Below, one piece after another: positions 22,011 to 32,600 of a DNA stretch of 64,000 bases. Under the pieces are notes generated by a model. The model saw nothing but the letters and a program-made list of their open reading frames with translations, was not told the DNA's origin and did no database searches. This DNA is from Diogma glabrata. Its lineage: Eukaryota > Arthropoda > Insecta > Diptera > Cylindrotomidae. Numbering within the stretch: the stretch's first letter is position 1; the number at the start of each line of letters is the position of its first letter. Position numbers and translations under genes: made by a program. The stretch covers positions 389,726,248 to 389,790,247 of the forward strand of contig OY856187.1 in NCBI GenBank assembly GCA_963693315.1. Reading direction: 5' to 3'.

Positions 22011-22875
22011 CCCGTTTGAAAGCAATTGTAACATTCTGTTGCTCTTCATATTCCAAATGGTGTCCTTTTCGTTTCTTTATAATTGTTGTTTTTGTTAACC
22101 CCTTTAAACTGTTGACTTTCTGCTCTCCTATCGTGTGTTGGATAAGCCCTCTCTCGTTCAATACCATCTCCTTCCATTTGTATGAACCACTCAATTCGTT
22201 TTTTAAATTCTTCTATGTTGTCGATGAATGTAGTTTGCAGCGAAGAACTTAATTTGTCTTCGTTCATTCCTCTAATTACATATCTTATTACAGAATCTTC
22301 CTCCACTCAATGTTTTGTCACTGCTAACATTTCAAAAAAATAGTCCATAAGACTCTGATATTTTCTCCTTACTTTATTACGTAGCATCTCATGTATCTCC
22401 ATCTGACTACAGTAGGACTTGAAGTTACTTTTAAACGAATTAGTAAATCATTCCCAATCCGTATCTTTATCTACGAATTGCTCATACAGTCATACCACTT
22501 ACTTGCATAACTTTGCATTTTATTCTTTGCTGCTAAAATTATCAACTTCTCGTCTAACAAATGAGTATCTTTCAGACCTTCCACTCGTTCTACCCACTGG
22601 ACTGAATTTAATTGTGTTGAATCCGATGGGTTGAAATCAGGTAATATTTTAATTATATCTCTTATTGTAAAACGCGTTACATAACTATTGACATTCGTTG
22701 TTGACATAATTGCCCCTTCTGAGCCCTTTTGGTGCTCGTAATTTATGCTTTCGTCATTCCCTCTCGTTAACGTGTCATTCAGCAATCTTTCCATTAGTTT
22801 GGTACGTTTCCTTTCGGTACTCATTCCGCGTGCTTTTAATTGTTTTCTTAATTCCTCTATGTTAATTTTTTTCAC
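22011..22875 (-). pseudogene. Gag of the second Ty3/gypsy element
   Basis: Minus strand. It opens MKKINIEELRKQLKARGMST with a short helical, SAP-like N-terminus. The capsid part runs in a second and third frame (VQWVERVEGLKDTHLLDEKL; EMLRNKVRRKYQSLM; YVIRGMNEDKLSSSLQTTF). At least three frame interruptions occur before the zinc knuckle. Confidence 0.75.
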
Positions 22876-22950
22876 GTGATTTATATCGTTAATTGAAAGA
22901 TTTACTTGCCTTCCTGTTAAGTTTCAGCTGTTATTAATTGGGACGGTAAT

Positions 22951-23196
22951 TTTCCTTCATATACTGGTTCCAATTTTTTCCTTCTGTTCCTTCCGCCGAA
23001 CTAACATGCACGTTTTTCCTTCGTATAGTAATATATAATTATCCATCTATATTTGAATCATCTATTGTTGTTCACTGTTGTTCATCCCACTTCTGATCTA
23101 AAAACACCCTTCGTTATTCTTTTAATTCAATATTTATTACCTTTTATATATATTTATAATACTTAATTAATACATAATTTCTTTTTTTTATTTCAG
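22951..23196. other. DNA between the second Ty3/gypsy element and the 23.2 kb exon
   Basis: Should hold the element's 5' LTR if one survives, but no LTR boundary or primer-binding site could be supported. The last 30 bp are a T-rich splice acceptor tract. Confidence 0.35.
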
Positions 23197-23274
23197 ACTA
23201 ATAACAATGGCGATAATCAACAACAATCTTCCATGTACTACAACAATGTGACGTTAGTGCAAAGTAAAGCCTGA
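23197..23274 (+). CDS. likely terminal exon of an unknown plus-strand gene
   Basis: A strong acceptor (CTTTTTTTTATTTCAG, ending at 23196) leads into a 25-codon frame, TNNNGDNQQQSSMYYNNVTL followed by VQSKA, and TGA at 23272-23274. The Asn/Gln-rich composition and the clear polypyrimidine tract support a real last exon. Upstream exons were not found and may lie beyond the inserted elements or the window. The function is unknown. Confidence 0.45.
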   Translation, partial: TNNNGDNQQQSSMYYNNVTLVQSKA

Positions 23275-23354
23275 TTTGCACTACATATTATTTCAACCAT
23301 ATATTTTATTCTGTGAGGTTGGTATAATTTCTTTTTAAACTCTTACATGTAATT

Positions 23355-23975
23355 TTTAGATGGGCCGATAGGCTAGTTAAAAAACTTTCCAACACATAAA
23401 GCTGTTGATATAAAGTGAGCCGTTCTTTTGTAATTCGATTTCGAAGTATCTAAAGATTAAATTTCCAGAAATCGTTTGGACCATCCATCCTTGTACTCTA
23501 ATTAAACACTTTAAAACGATTTATTTCACCCAATCTACTTGTATGTCAAGTATGAAGTCAACCGGTCGTCCGTCGGTTGCCCAGAGCGCGGAATTTCAAC
23601 CGAACCAAAATTGTTTGTCCTGAGATGCACCTCTTCAAACATTTTAAAAATCCTTGATCTTTAAAAATTGTAATTCTTAATATTTTTAACAGTGTAAACA
23701 ATAACTTTACAGTTAATTTTTTTCGATAGGTCAGTCAATTACCATTGCTGCGCATATAAACTGTTGATATCGGGTGAACCGTTCTCTTGCAATTTGAGAT
23801 CAAAATCTCTCTATAAATTTTAATTTCCAGAAAATGGTTCGGGTCACCACTTTAAAATTTTTCTAAAGACTGAGTAATTTTTATTTCACCTATACTATAC
23901 CACTGGTATACCAAGCATGAAGTTGATAAAAAATGGTCCGGTTCAAAAATCGACTTTTTGGATCGTCTAATATTT
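23355..23975 (+). repeat. diverged tandem duplication, about 370 bp period
   Basis: Two successive copies share ATAAACTGTTGATAT-like, TGAACCGTTCT-TTG, TTTCCAGAAA-GGTT and CCAAGCATGAAGT-like words in the same order (about 23355-23700 and 23728-23975). Not coding. Confidence 0.6.
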
Positions 23976-24721
23976 TCTCTACTATACATAATTTTTTTTA
24001 TGTATTATATATGTAAATTGTACTTATATTGAAATTGAAAGAAATACAAGACAATACTATTTTTAGACTAAATTCGAGCAGCCTGCTCAACTACCGATCA
24101 GAAATGTAACGCCTCATCCGTATCGGAACCCGATCAGGGCCGGAGGCAACAAAGAAGTTGTGAACGATATACATTTAGCTCAGTTGGAAGTTTTAGTTTA
24201 AGTTTACATAGATTGTGAGTAAAGATATTAGCATGTTGACAACAACTGACCAGTCACCAATCCAATTTTTCAAATCAATGTGAAAATCAATATTTGATTG
24301 CTGACGCTTAGTCAAACGTCGTCATATGTAATTCTCATATAAATAAGACATACCAAAAAATATATTTTTTCAATAATCGATCTTTTACAAATAGTGCTTC
24401 TAAAATATAGCACCGTAAGCTTGTCCAGTAGCAATCTATATCTCCATTCTCTCCTAGTACTCAGTATCTTAATACAAGGTTGAAGCTCTCGGTTGTATTA
24501 GAAGCTCTAGATTTTAAAACAACCCCAATAAAATAAGCAATACTATCTATGTCAAGAATATTCCTACTTTAACATTCACTTTTTAATTTGAGAAATCTCC
24601 AACAACTTTGTGTAGAAAATTTCAGTAACTATTTCAAACAAATAACTTTAATAACTACTTCCGAAACGTAGTGTTTGTACGCACGGCGGGATCAGTTTTT
24701 CCTGAATTGTATTTTATTTTT
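23976..24721. other. intergenic DNA, nothing recognised
   Basis: AT-rich; no exon or element could be supported. Confidence 0.5.
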
Positions 24722-24855
24722 AATTTTTGATCTACTGGTATGACAACCCTGCTAGTGCCCTCCTTTCTTTTGGAATACGAGTTACGATGAGATATCACAT
24801 ACCATTGGCAAAAGGTTTGAGGCATGATCCATCCGATTTTATCTGAGAACCATTG
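24722..24855 (-). repeat. dispersed repeat family R1, copy 3 (inverted)
   Basis: Its reverse complement ends GTTGTCATACCAGTAGATCA, like the ends of the two GGA-intron copies, and contains a GCCAATGGTATGTGATATCT block equivalent to GCCAGTAGTGTGATATTTCA in copy 2. Confidence 0.6.
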
Positions 24856-24965
24856 GTGACGATATAATTATAAAAAACAACGATAAAAATGCAAGTTAAA
24901 AAAATTTGTTCGGCGTACAGAATAAACTAAAAGACAGTTGTAGGTTTTATTGCCATTGTTACATA

Positions 24966-25121
24966 TTATATATATGGACAAAATATATCACTACATTCGT
25001 TTTCAAGAAACTTTGAGTATTGCTTTTTAACATCTGTCCAATCACATAAGCCATTGTCACACCATTCAAAATCTATCGGATGTTCATTATATAAAAATAA
25101 AGCTTTTTCAGGTTTGCTTTC
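24966..25121 (-). CDS. MINPP-like exon C, remainder beyond the transposon
   Basis: Continues in the same frame as 28103-28358 once the transposon and one CA are removed (NCPL joined to ESKPEKALFLY). NGLCDW is a conserved C-terminal MINPP block. Ends CPYI and TAA. Confidence 0.75.
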   Translation of the reverse strand, partial: ESKPEKALFLYNEHPIDFEWCDNGLCDWTDVKKQYSKFLENECSDIFCPYI

Positions 25122-25123
25122 CA

Positions 25124-28102
25124 CACACAGAAAAATCTTCACGTAACGTTGAATAAAATTTACGTGAAATCCCTATGGTTTTTAGCCAATAGGGCTGTCA
25201 CATTAAAATAAAGTGATTTACCACGTTATTTTTAATTTTTAAAGTTGACGTGAATGAACATAAAAATTAGATGAAATAACGTAATCTTACAAAGTGAAAT
25301 CAGTTAAAGTCAAGAGGATTTTCCTTAAAGATTTCTGTTTGTTTAAACGTGAAGTCTGCTTAAAAAGTTACTTGCTTTCTGTTTAATTTGATGTGAAATC
25401 ACGAATTTTATCATACAGGACAAAATAGTAAAGATGATGTTTTTCAAAACTATTATAAAAATTTTGGTTTGAAGTTTGGTTTCTTTATTATAATATTTTA
25501 TAAATCTTTAACAATTCAATATATGTAATAAAAATTCAAAATAAAAATATATTAAAATAAAAATATTAACAACTTAGTTCAGAAATTATAGTTTAAGTTT
25601 TCTTATTTTCCTATAAATTAGATTTTCAAATTAAATTGTTGGAAGGAATTCTATGTTCACAATATTCACACATAAAACAATTAAATTTGGTCATTTTTTT
25701 ATTTAAACTTCATTTTTTAATATATTAATTAAATTAATAAATTCAGAAAACCGTTCTGATTCTAAATCAAAAAAATAGCTTTCTAAAAATGACCAAATTT
25801 GCCTACTTAAGTGTGAATACTCTAGTTAAAAAACATAACTGATTTTTATAACCATATCAAGACACTTTTTAAAAGAACCCATTTGATATTTCAATCCATC
25901 TATATACACATAAAAATGTGTGAGTTTCGATAACGTTAGTCCTACCACAACAATTTTTGGTTGAATTTTCTTCTTTTCAACATTTTTTCTAATTGCTCAT
26001 GCATAATATTAGAAGAAGGCACATGCAATAAAAAATCATCCTGAGCCTCTATTATCGAAGGCTTGCGGTATTTGTTTATTCGCTTTGGTTGAAGGATCGC
26101 ATGTATCAAAAGACATGCAATGCAATGTTTTGAATCTGTAAATAAGATTTTAGTTAAAACAATAAATACGAGATATGTGGCTATGCTTTATCTCTTTGAC
26201 AGAGTAACATAAATAAAGTTATAAATGTCAAAAAGATAAAATAATTTAATGATATAAACTTTACTTACTTATATCTACATCATCCTGAGCAAGAAATTTT
26301 AATAGTTGTCGAGAAGCTTTGTCCTTTATTGCCAAGTCAAAAATTGGCATAATTTTACTAAAAAAATTATCAAATAATGATAATAATAAATTGGATTTGT
26401 CCGGAAATAAAAATTCAAAGTCAATTTCGATCTGTAAAAAATGTACAAAATTAAATTTAAGACTAAAATTGTTTAACATAATGTGTACTTACTAACTGGT
26501 AACCGTTTTCGTCGTTAAATCTCGGCCATTCTTTTAGTAATTCATTGAGAGTAGAATTTTCGAGATTTTGAAATTCTTTGGTTCTCAATGGTGCCGTTTT
26601 CTTCCATTTTTGAACTAATTCCCAGGGCGAAATGTTGCTGAAAAGCCATATTTTTAGTGTTTCTAACTCATCTACAGGAAAAAAATTATAAACTATATAT
26701 ATGTAAAAGAGTCGAGTGCGTAAAAATGTACCGATATTTGAAACCGTTTCATTTGTGTTAACAATGATGTTTGGAGGATCTCTATCGAACGTCGTATTAC
26801 TCCATTTTGAAGGAAGTTTTCCTGTTGGATTTTTCTTACCCGGCTTACGAGGCAGGAAATACGTTGCCTTAAAAAAAAATGTTTAAGTTTTCATTTTGAT
26901 AATGCTGTGCATAAACTTACAGATTTTTCACTTTGGAAAAGTTCCTCTATAGCAGTGCCTCTTCCATTTCTTTGTAAGTCATTTTTTTTTATTAACCATG
27001 TAATGGTCGACTATGCTCTGAGTCAATAATTTTTGCATCGATGGATTGAGTGTTTTGAATTTTTCATAATGTTCTAATACTTTTTGTCCATTATGGGTGT
27101 TTTCCAAAATACTTTTAACAGATTCTTTGTTTGGACACATGATATACTTTATCGCGGTAGTTATAGGTTTGGTTGAGCTTGTACAAATTTCATTGGTGAT
27201 TTTTTCAAACAACTCCAAAGCTTTGCTTGTTGTAGCATTTGCTATTGCGTTTTCGTAATCCGTGTTAAGTCCCTAACATTAGGTAAGTTTAAATGAAAAA
27301 ATATTTGGTAAAGTTTTGTAATTTATTACTCACCATTTCATTTTTCCAGTCATACAATTTTGTTTTTAGAAGAGCCCGTTCACCAAAAAAATATGGCATA
27401 GTATGGAACATTTCATCAACATCGTTTGATGTTATTGCCTGTATATGGCTTATAGGGTTAAACCCGTGAGCTTTAATTATCTCACATGTAGCTGTACTGA
27501 GACCCCATGATTTTAAAAGAATCTGTGTTTCTCCAACATCTTTTTCTTCGAAAATTAATGGAGGAATAATAATGCACGACACATTTGTACAGTCTTCAAC
27601 GATTTCCGTTGTAGGATATTCCATTTTTAAATTTTATTAAACTCTAATTAACAGATTACACAAATTGCACAATTTTACAATTAAACCCAAGAAAATCAAC
27701 TTTATATATTTTACAATTCACAATTCACAAAAATTTATTAACTTCGCTTAAATTTCAGATTTTAATTATTAACTAATTTTAAATTTAAATCTGATAAGAA
27801 ATTTAACTTTTATCCTGACTTCCTTTTATAAGGGCAATCGTAATTGAAATGTACAATTTCCTATTTTATTTATGCCGTATTTTGCGAATTTACGTGAAAT
27901 CTCATAAAAACAAAAGGCAAACTTGTAAAACATCAAAAATTAACAGTTATTCATTTAACATGATTTTTCTTTTTGTTATTAGATGATTTCACATTAAAAT
28001 ATAATATGGAATCCTTTAAATTGTGCATTTTTTACGTGAAATCTCATAATAGTAGTTTATGAGACAATCTTATTAAAATTATGTGACTTTTTTTTCTGTG
28101 TG
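25124..28102. mobile_element. gene-carrying DNA transposon inside the MINPP-like gene
   Basis: 2979 bp. Termini are CACACAGAAAAA in inverted orientation (25124-25135 and 28091-28102), with CA on each side (25122-25123 and 28103-28104). Subterminal TTTACGTGAAATC words recur near both ends (about 25163, 27891 and 28035), as expected for transposase binding. It carries a six-exon gene on the minus strand and no recognised transposase. The 2 bp duplication and CAC start recall CMC/EnSpm-like elements, but this is only suggestive. Confidence 0.82.
25826..27624 (-). CDS. transposon-borne six-exon gene, function unnamed (two frameshifts)
   Basis: Exons by GT-AG fit: 27334-27624, 26921-27272, 26732-26867, 26493-26671, 26269-26431 and 25826-26135; the phases agree between them. 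Exon 1 has a block ILLKSWGLSTATCEIIKAHG ... DVDEMFHTMPYFFGERALLK, which resembles a SAM-like helical domain. Later exons carry WLFSNISPWELVQKWKKTAP, LLKEWPRFNDENGYQLIEID with FEFLFP, KASRQLLKFLAQDDVD and a C-terminal PKIVVVGLTLSKLTHFYVY. I recall similar proteins as a multi-copy, unnamed family in insects, but cannot prove it here. Exon 2 has one extra base in an A-run (T-run 26982-26990), and exon 6 a shift before PKIVVVG, so this copy may be inactive. No DDE triad was seen. Confidence 0.65.
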
Positions 28103-28358
28103 CAATGGGCAATTATATTTGATAACAGCTAAATTTGTTGCAAACGGTCCCATTTGTGATGATTTCCATTTTCGCAATTTTTGAGCTTCGAAATTATTAG
28201 CAAGTAACGGAAGATCATCTTTCTTTGAACCTAATGCTACTAACAACAATTGCATTAAAGTCGAATGGGTGAAATACGCCACATTAAGATTATCTAAACT
28301 ATCCAATCGAGTGATCATATCTTTAACTATTTCACACGAAATATTTTCATTTACGAGG
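28103..28358 (-). CDS. MINPP-like exon C (C-terminal catalytic region), cut by the transposon
   Basis: The CTAG acceptor is 58 bp from exon B. The frame LVNENISCEIVKDMITRLDS needs a phase-2 donor. The last codons before the transposon are NCPL. Confidence 0.75.
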
Positions 28359-28416
28359 CTAGAAAAGCAAAATAAATAAACATAATCTTTTTTTATAAGT
28401 GAGCCTAAAGATATAC

Positions 28417-28865
28417 CCTTAACAATGTATCTGGTGATGGAACTGGAGCTGGAGTAACTGTTTTATATGCTTCTTCTCCAAATAATCCATCAACAAATCC
28501 TTTAAAGCTGGCCTGGCAACGCTGTGTGTTTGTGTGTCGGAATAAATAAGTTTTATTTGTGTATACATTTTTTAACAAGTCAGGATATGCTTTTTGATAT
28601 GAATTCGCTAACCCTTTGAGATCATTCCATCCTTGATCAGTCAGAAAGTTCTCATATACTTCTGTTATATTTGTATTCCATTTCCAAATTTTCAATGCTG
28701 TTAAATCTCCCTCGCACAAACCTTGATTATTCCATGACTTATTTTCGTGGTTGGACAGTATTACATCACGAAATGCTGGCATTTTTGCAAAAATTAATAT
28801 GTTATCAGCACTCGGTAAACGTGTTCCATGTCGCGATGTCAACCAAAATTTTTTTGGTGTGCATC
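28417..28865 (-). CDS. MINPP-like exon B (catalytic RHGTRLP motif)
   Basis: Follows AAATTAG. WLTSRHGTRLPS is the histidine phosphatase active-site loop with the phospho-accepting His; LFRHTNTQRCQAS supplies the second RHT-type block. Ends TTAAGG/GTATAT in phase 0. Confidence 0.8.
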
Positions 28866-28928
28866 CTAATTTCAAACATAGATTTTATATTTAGTGTGAA
28901 AATATCATTTTATTTGAAACAAACTTAC

Positions 28929-29127
28929 CAGGTATGTTACTATATTTCGTTGCATTTCCTTTGACGAGTTGATATGCAGTTTTTGAAGCTAAATTTAGTT
29001 TTTGTGATTTAATTTCATCGGTACTCCAACAATAATTCAACCCATTATGGTTAAGCTTTACACTTTTTACTGGTGAATTTACAAGTATTATTGTAGCGAA
29101 CACGACACAAAAGTTTTCAATAATCAT
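28929..29127 (-). CDS. MINPP-like exon A (signal peptide)
   Basis: Starts at ATG 29127. About 22 hydrophobic N-terminal residues form a signal peptide, followed by NYCWSTDEIKSQKLNLASKT. Ends CCTG/GTAAGT in phase 1 and joins exon B by G+GA. Confidence 0.75.
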
Positions 29128-29394
29128 ATTATTATTATTTTTAATAAGCTTTAAATTAGTATATTATACATTAATATAAGTTATTTTTTAACAATAGCTG
29201 TTTGCTTATCATTTCTATTTAGTTCCCTTTAAAAGTTATTGTTAATTTATAATCAAAAAAAAGTAAACTTATTTTGTTGATGATAAGATAATTTTGATTT
29301 GAACCGTTTGTAAATTAGGTCGATAACAAATTTTTAAAACCAATTTGTTATCGACCTACAGTTAATTAATTCATCAAATTTTTCATATCACATA
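29128..29394. other. 5' flank of the MINPP-like gene
   Basis: AT-rich. Includes a near-perfect hairpin TAGGTCGATAACAAATT / AATTTGTTATCGACCTA at about 29318-29357. Confidence 0.5.
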
Positions 29395-30105
29395 ATCACA
29401 CCCACTCTCTCCCCCTTATCAACGAATATTACAAAACAAAAAAATTGAAATTCACGATTATTGGAAATGTTGTAAAGATTGATCTGAAACTAAAGTGGCA
29501 GGCTCATTTTTCAAAATATTATTTTTTGGGGGGCTGAGAGTGAAATTTTGTGACTGCGGAGCTCCACGAAAAACCATAAAATACATTGCAACTGTGTGTC
29601 CAATTCGACGATACAATGGCAACATCTCAGACATCCATTTGGCAACTCCCGATTTAGTAGCATAGATAGACTCACTCGATGTAAACAACTAGCGTTCGGA
29701 TGTACTGCCCAATGTTCAAATATTTTACTTTTTAACTAAAAGTCGCGCAATCAAATCGATTGCAAGCTCATTTAATGTATATTCATGTTTTGTTTTAGGT
29801 AGATTTTATAGAAAAATCTACCTATTTTAAGTTTTACTTTTATTTTGAATGTGTCACAAAAAAAACCATAAGCTAAATAAAAATTGCATAACACTGTAAC
29901 TTTCAACCTCACAATTTTCGACCTCACAAATTTCGACCTATTTTCAAAAATGTGAAATTTTTGTCTTATCCCCCTTTTCCCGCACTTTACAAAACAAAAA
30001 ATTGAAGTAAAATCTCGGTTATAGGCAATACTGTAACGATTGAACGAAAAGTGTAGCGGTCATATTTGAAAATTCTTTTTTAACAATGGGGTGTCCTTAT
30101 TGAGT
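29395..30105 (+). repeat. diverged direct duplication
   Basis: TTACAAAACAAAAAATTGAA...CGATT-TTGG followed by a TGTAA-GATTGA-CGAAA word occurs at about 29415-29510 and again at 29980-30070, about 560 bp apart. The 230 bp minus-strand open stretch over the first copy has no recognised domain. Confidence 0.4.
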
Positions 30106-32024
30106 TCTGGTGAGCTAAGACAAACAAAAGGCTTTCAGTACTTATTGGATAACAGCCTTTATTTCAATTAATTGTGAAATATAAGACACTGGCGCTGAAT
30201 ATTTACATGATGATTTTATAAATTATAGCTAAAATTTACATACATATTTCATTTTGATAAAACTTACGTGTATATGTTTAGCTTATATATTAACAAAAAT
30301 GGGTGTAACAGAATTGCAATATTTTACTTTTATAGCCAAATTATAAACATTTTGGTATTTGATCAAACTTAAATTCTTTTTAATCCTTCATATATTCTGC
30401 AAAGATTTCCTTTTACTCATAAGTCTGAATTAACTCAGCGAATTGAAAAATAATAAAACAAACCAAACAAATAGAACTTTCTTTAAACATCTCACTCCAT
30501 AAATTTCTAATTTTATGGAACTGTTTTTCTTTGGAAGGATTCTAGCAAACTAACTAATTATTTAAATCAGTTTATAACGTTGTGTATTTCAATTTTATAA
30601 ACAAAAAATTAAAGACGAACAACTAAACTATAATTTTAAACTTTCGTTGAATGCCAAAAGGAAACTCTGAGAGTTTAATAGCTTAATCTTTAAACTATTC
30701 TGGGATGGAATCTAATATATTTAATTATTATATCAATTCTAGTCAAGCTCAAAATACATTGTCTTAAATTTGTCTTATTGTAAAAATAACAATTATTTTG
30801 TTTTATAAAACTTTAAAAATATAATTTACTTCTATTACAAAATTATAGAAATAAGTATTTTGTTATTCATTACTTTAAAGTGCAAGTTAAAGTTTTATTC
30901 GTTAATTTTAAATTTATATTTTGTTATATTGTTATATTTATTTTAATTACAATTTATAAAATAGTTTTTATTTGTGGGTAGGATATAAATTTGACTTTAA
31001 TGTGATGTGATTTGACATTGGTGTACAATATAATATAATATATATATAATATACATATGTTTTAGTGTACAATATGCTTGTTATTTTTTGATTTTTGTAT
31101 ATTTTAGATAAAATATTTTGCTATCTTAATTTTATATAATATACAGCCAAAAGCAACAAAATAAATTATTTTAAATATTTTTTAGTTTTTATTTAAAATA
31201 TAAACAATCTCATTTGATCTCAGTAAATATTATTCACAACCTCTTCGTGACAATTTTAATGGAATTATCTTTTTTGCATCAACTTTAAATTAAAATCAAC
31301 CTATGATCTACAAAAGCTAATAATTTATTTTAGTTATAAGCTAGTCAAGATCTATTGGTATTTCTTCTATGATATCTATACTGTTTAAGTGTACTTTTTT
31401 GATACACTCAGATATAATAATATTTATGTTAACGAAATCCAAAATTGTTATTATTATTTAGTAAAGTTACAGCTTATTTGCTTAGATTATTTTAGTTTAT
31501 TAGAAAATTCACAAATAGCTAGCCGTACACGATAGGAATTATCCGTGGACTTGGTCCGTCGGTTGATCCGCCGGATTTGGTCCGATCCGTCGATCTCCCT
31601 AACGTAAAGTTGTTCAGTGTAACGATCTGCGAACCAAGTCCGTCATTGGATCAGATTCTCGTGTTAATGGGATAAAATCCTTCTTAAATTGACAGATTTT
31701 GATCCACGTTTCAGGTCCGGCATAAATTAAATTGATCGGATTTTTTGGTTGGCGGACACCGGATCTGTCAAAAAAGTTTAGTTTACAATTTACTTTTCAT
31801 TTATTTTAATTTCTTGCTCAATAACAAACCTACGCAATTTAAAATATCGGAAAAAGAAATTATAAAATACTGTTGCAGGATTATTAGTTTGCTGGTTGTA
31901 AATAAATGAAAAACAAGGTCTAAATGGAAAAACTGGATAAAAATTTAAAATCTATATGTTGTTTTTGTTTATAATATAAAAATATATATCGTAAATGATA
32001 AATCTGATCTAATATAGTAATATC
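30106..32024. other. AT-rich intergenic DNA
   Basis: No exon, RNA gene or clear transposon seen. A locally GC-richer patch with several TCCG/CGGA words lies at about 31520-31770; it may be a degraded repeat. Confidence 0.5.
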
Positions 32025-32338
32025 TCTACTGTCTATTGGTGGTTTTATTATTTAATTTTAATGAAAACACCTAAAAGCCTTAGATCTTATTGAACTTTGT
32101 TTAATAATTTAATATTTCAAATATTTCGAGGATTGTTTGTCCTCATCCTCAGTGATTGATCTACAATACATTTTCCTTTATTACAAAAATGCAACCAGTT
32201 CATTATTCTATCATTAAACAAAATAAAACTAATTTACCTATAATGAAGAACGCATTGTCGATATTGATTCAATAAGATCTAAGGCTTATAGGTGTTTTCA
32301 TTAAAATTAAATAATAAAAACCACCAATAGACAGTAGA
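32025..32338. mobile_element. palindromic MITE
   Basis: About 70 bp terminal arms are inverted copies: CTCTACTGTCTATTGGTGGT at the left, its reverse complement ending at 32338, and CCTTAGATCTTATTGAA at the inner ends. The loop is about 170 bp and contains no ORF. Confidence 0.8.
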
Positions 32339-32429
32339 GTTAAAATCTATATTTTTTTATTATTTTTGGATAAAAAATTACTATTACGTAATTAAAATTT
32401 TACAAGCTGGATCCTTTGTCCGCATCATA

Positions 32430-32600
32430 GCATCGAAAAATCAAATCATCGAATCGTGTTATAGAGTCAAAAATCAGTAGACCGAAAGTTCATACCACCG
32501 AATTGTATATCATCGAATGGTTTTGAAATTGAAAAATCATTGGATCGAAATATCATATCACCGAAAATTCATTTCGTCGAAAAGTCATTACATCGAAACA
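32430..32600 (+). repeat. degenerate ATCGAA / ACCGAA short tandem words
   Basis: Words such as CATCGAAAAATCAAATCATCGA, CACCGAA and GTCGAAAAGTCATTACATCG recur every 15-22 bases. The right part forms the left arm of the next foldback. Confidence 0.55.

Larger units (their letters stand above)
15885..22950 (-). mobile_element. second Ty3/gypsy element, decayed and interrupted by three insertions
   Basis: Minus-strand order from right to left: Gag (22875 downward), zinc knuckle and protease (about 21979-21645), rest of protease and RT (20555-19640), RT end and RNase H (19440-18760), integrase zinc region (18758-18435), integrase core and C-terminus (16787-about 16000). Stops and frameshifts occur in every part. 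The gaps between these pieces are later insertions at 20569-21643, about 19445-19634 and 16791-18431, each described separately. LTRs were not identified; the outer ends are approximate. Confidence 0.8.
24966..29127 (-). pseudogene. MINPP-like histidine phosphatase gene, disrupted
   Basis: Related to multiple inositol polyphosphate phosphatase, a secretory-pathway histidine acid phosphatase. Pieces (minus): 28929-29127 with a signal peptide (MIIENFCVVFATIILVNS); 28417-28865 with the catalytic LTSRHGTRLPS; 28103-28358 with NLNVAYFTHSTLMQLLLVAL and MGPFATNLAVI; 24966-25121 with EHPIDFEWCDNGLCDW and TAA. Defects: (1) roughly 130 residues expected after TLLR are absent; (2) piece 2 ends in phase 0 but piece 3 needs phase 2, so a simple splice gives a stop; (3) the acidic residue expected in the C-terminal H-[AS]-[ED/E]-T motif is Thr; (4) a 2979 bp transposon lies inside the last exon. 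The conserved TM-less secreted layout is otherwise typical. Alternatively an exon is missing from the assembly. Confidence 0.8.

Noticed and set aside
29458..29688. 76-codon minus-strand frame
   Set aside because: It has no recognised domain, no splice context, and lies on a diverged direct repeat.
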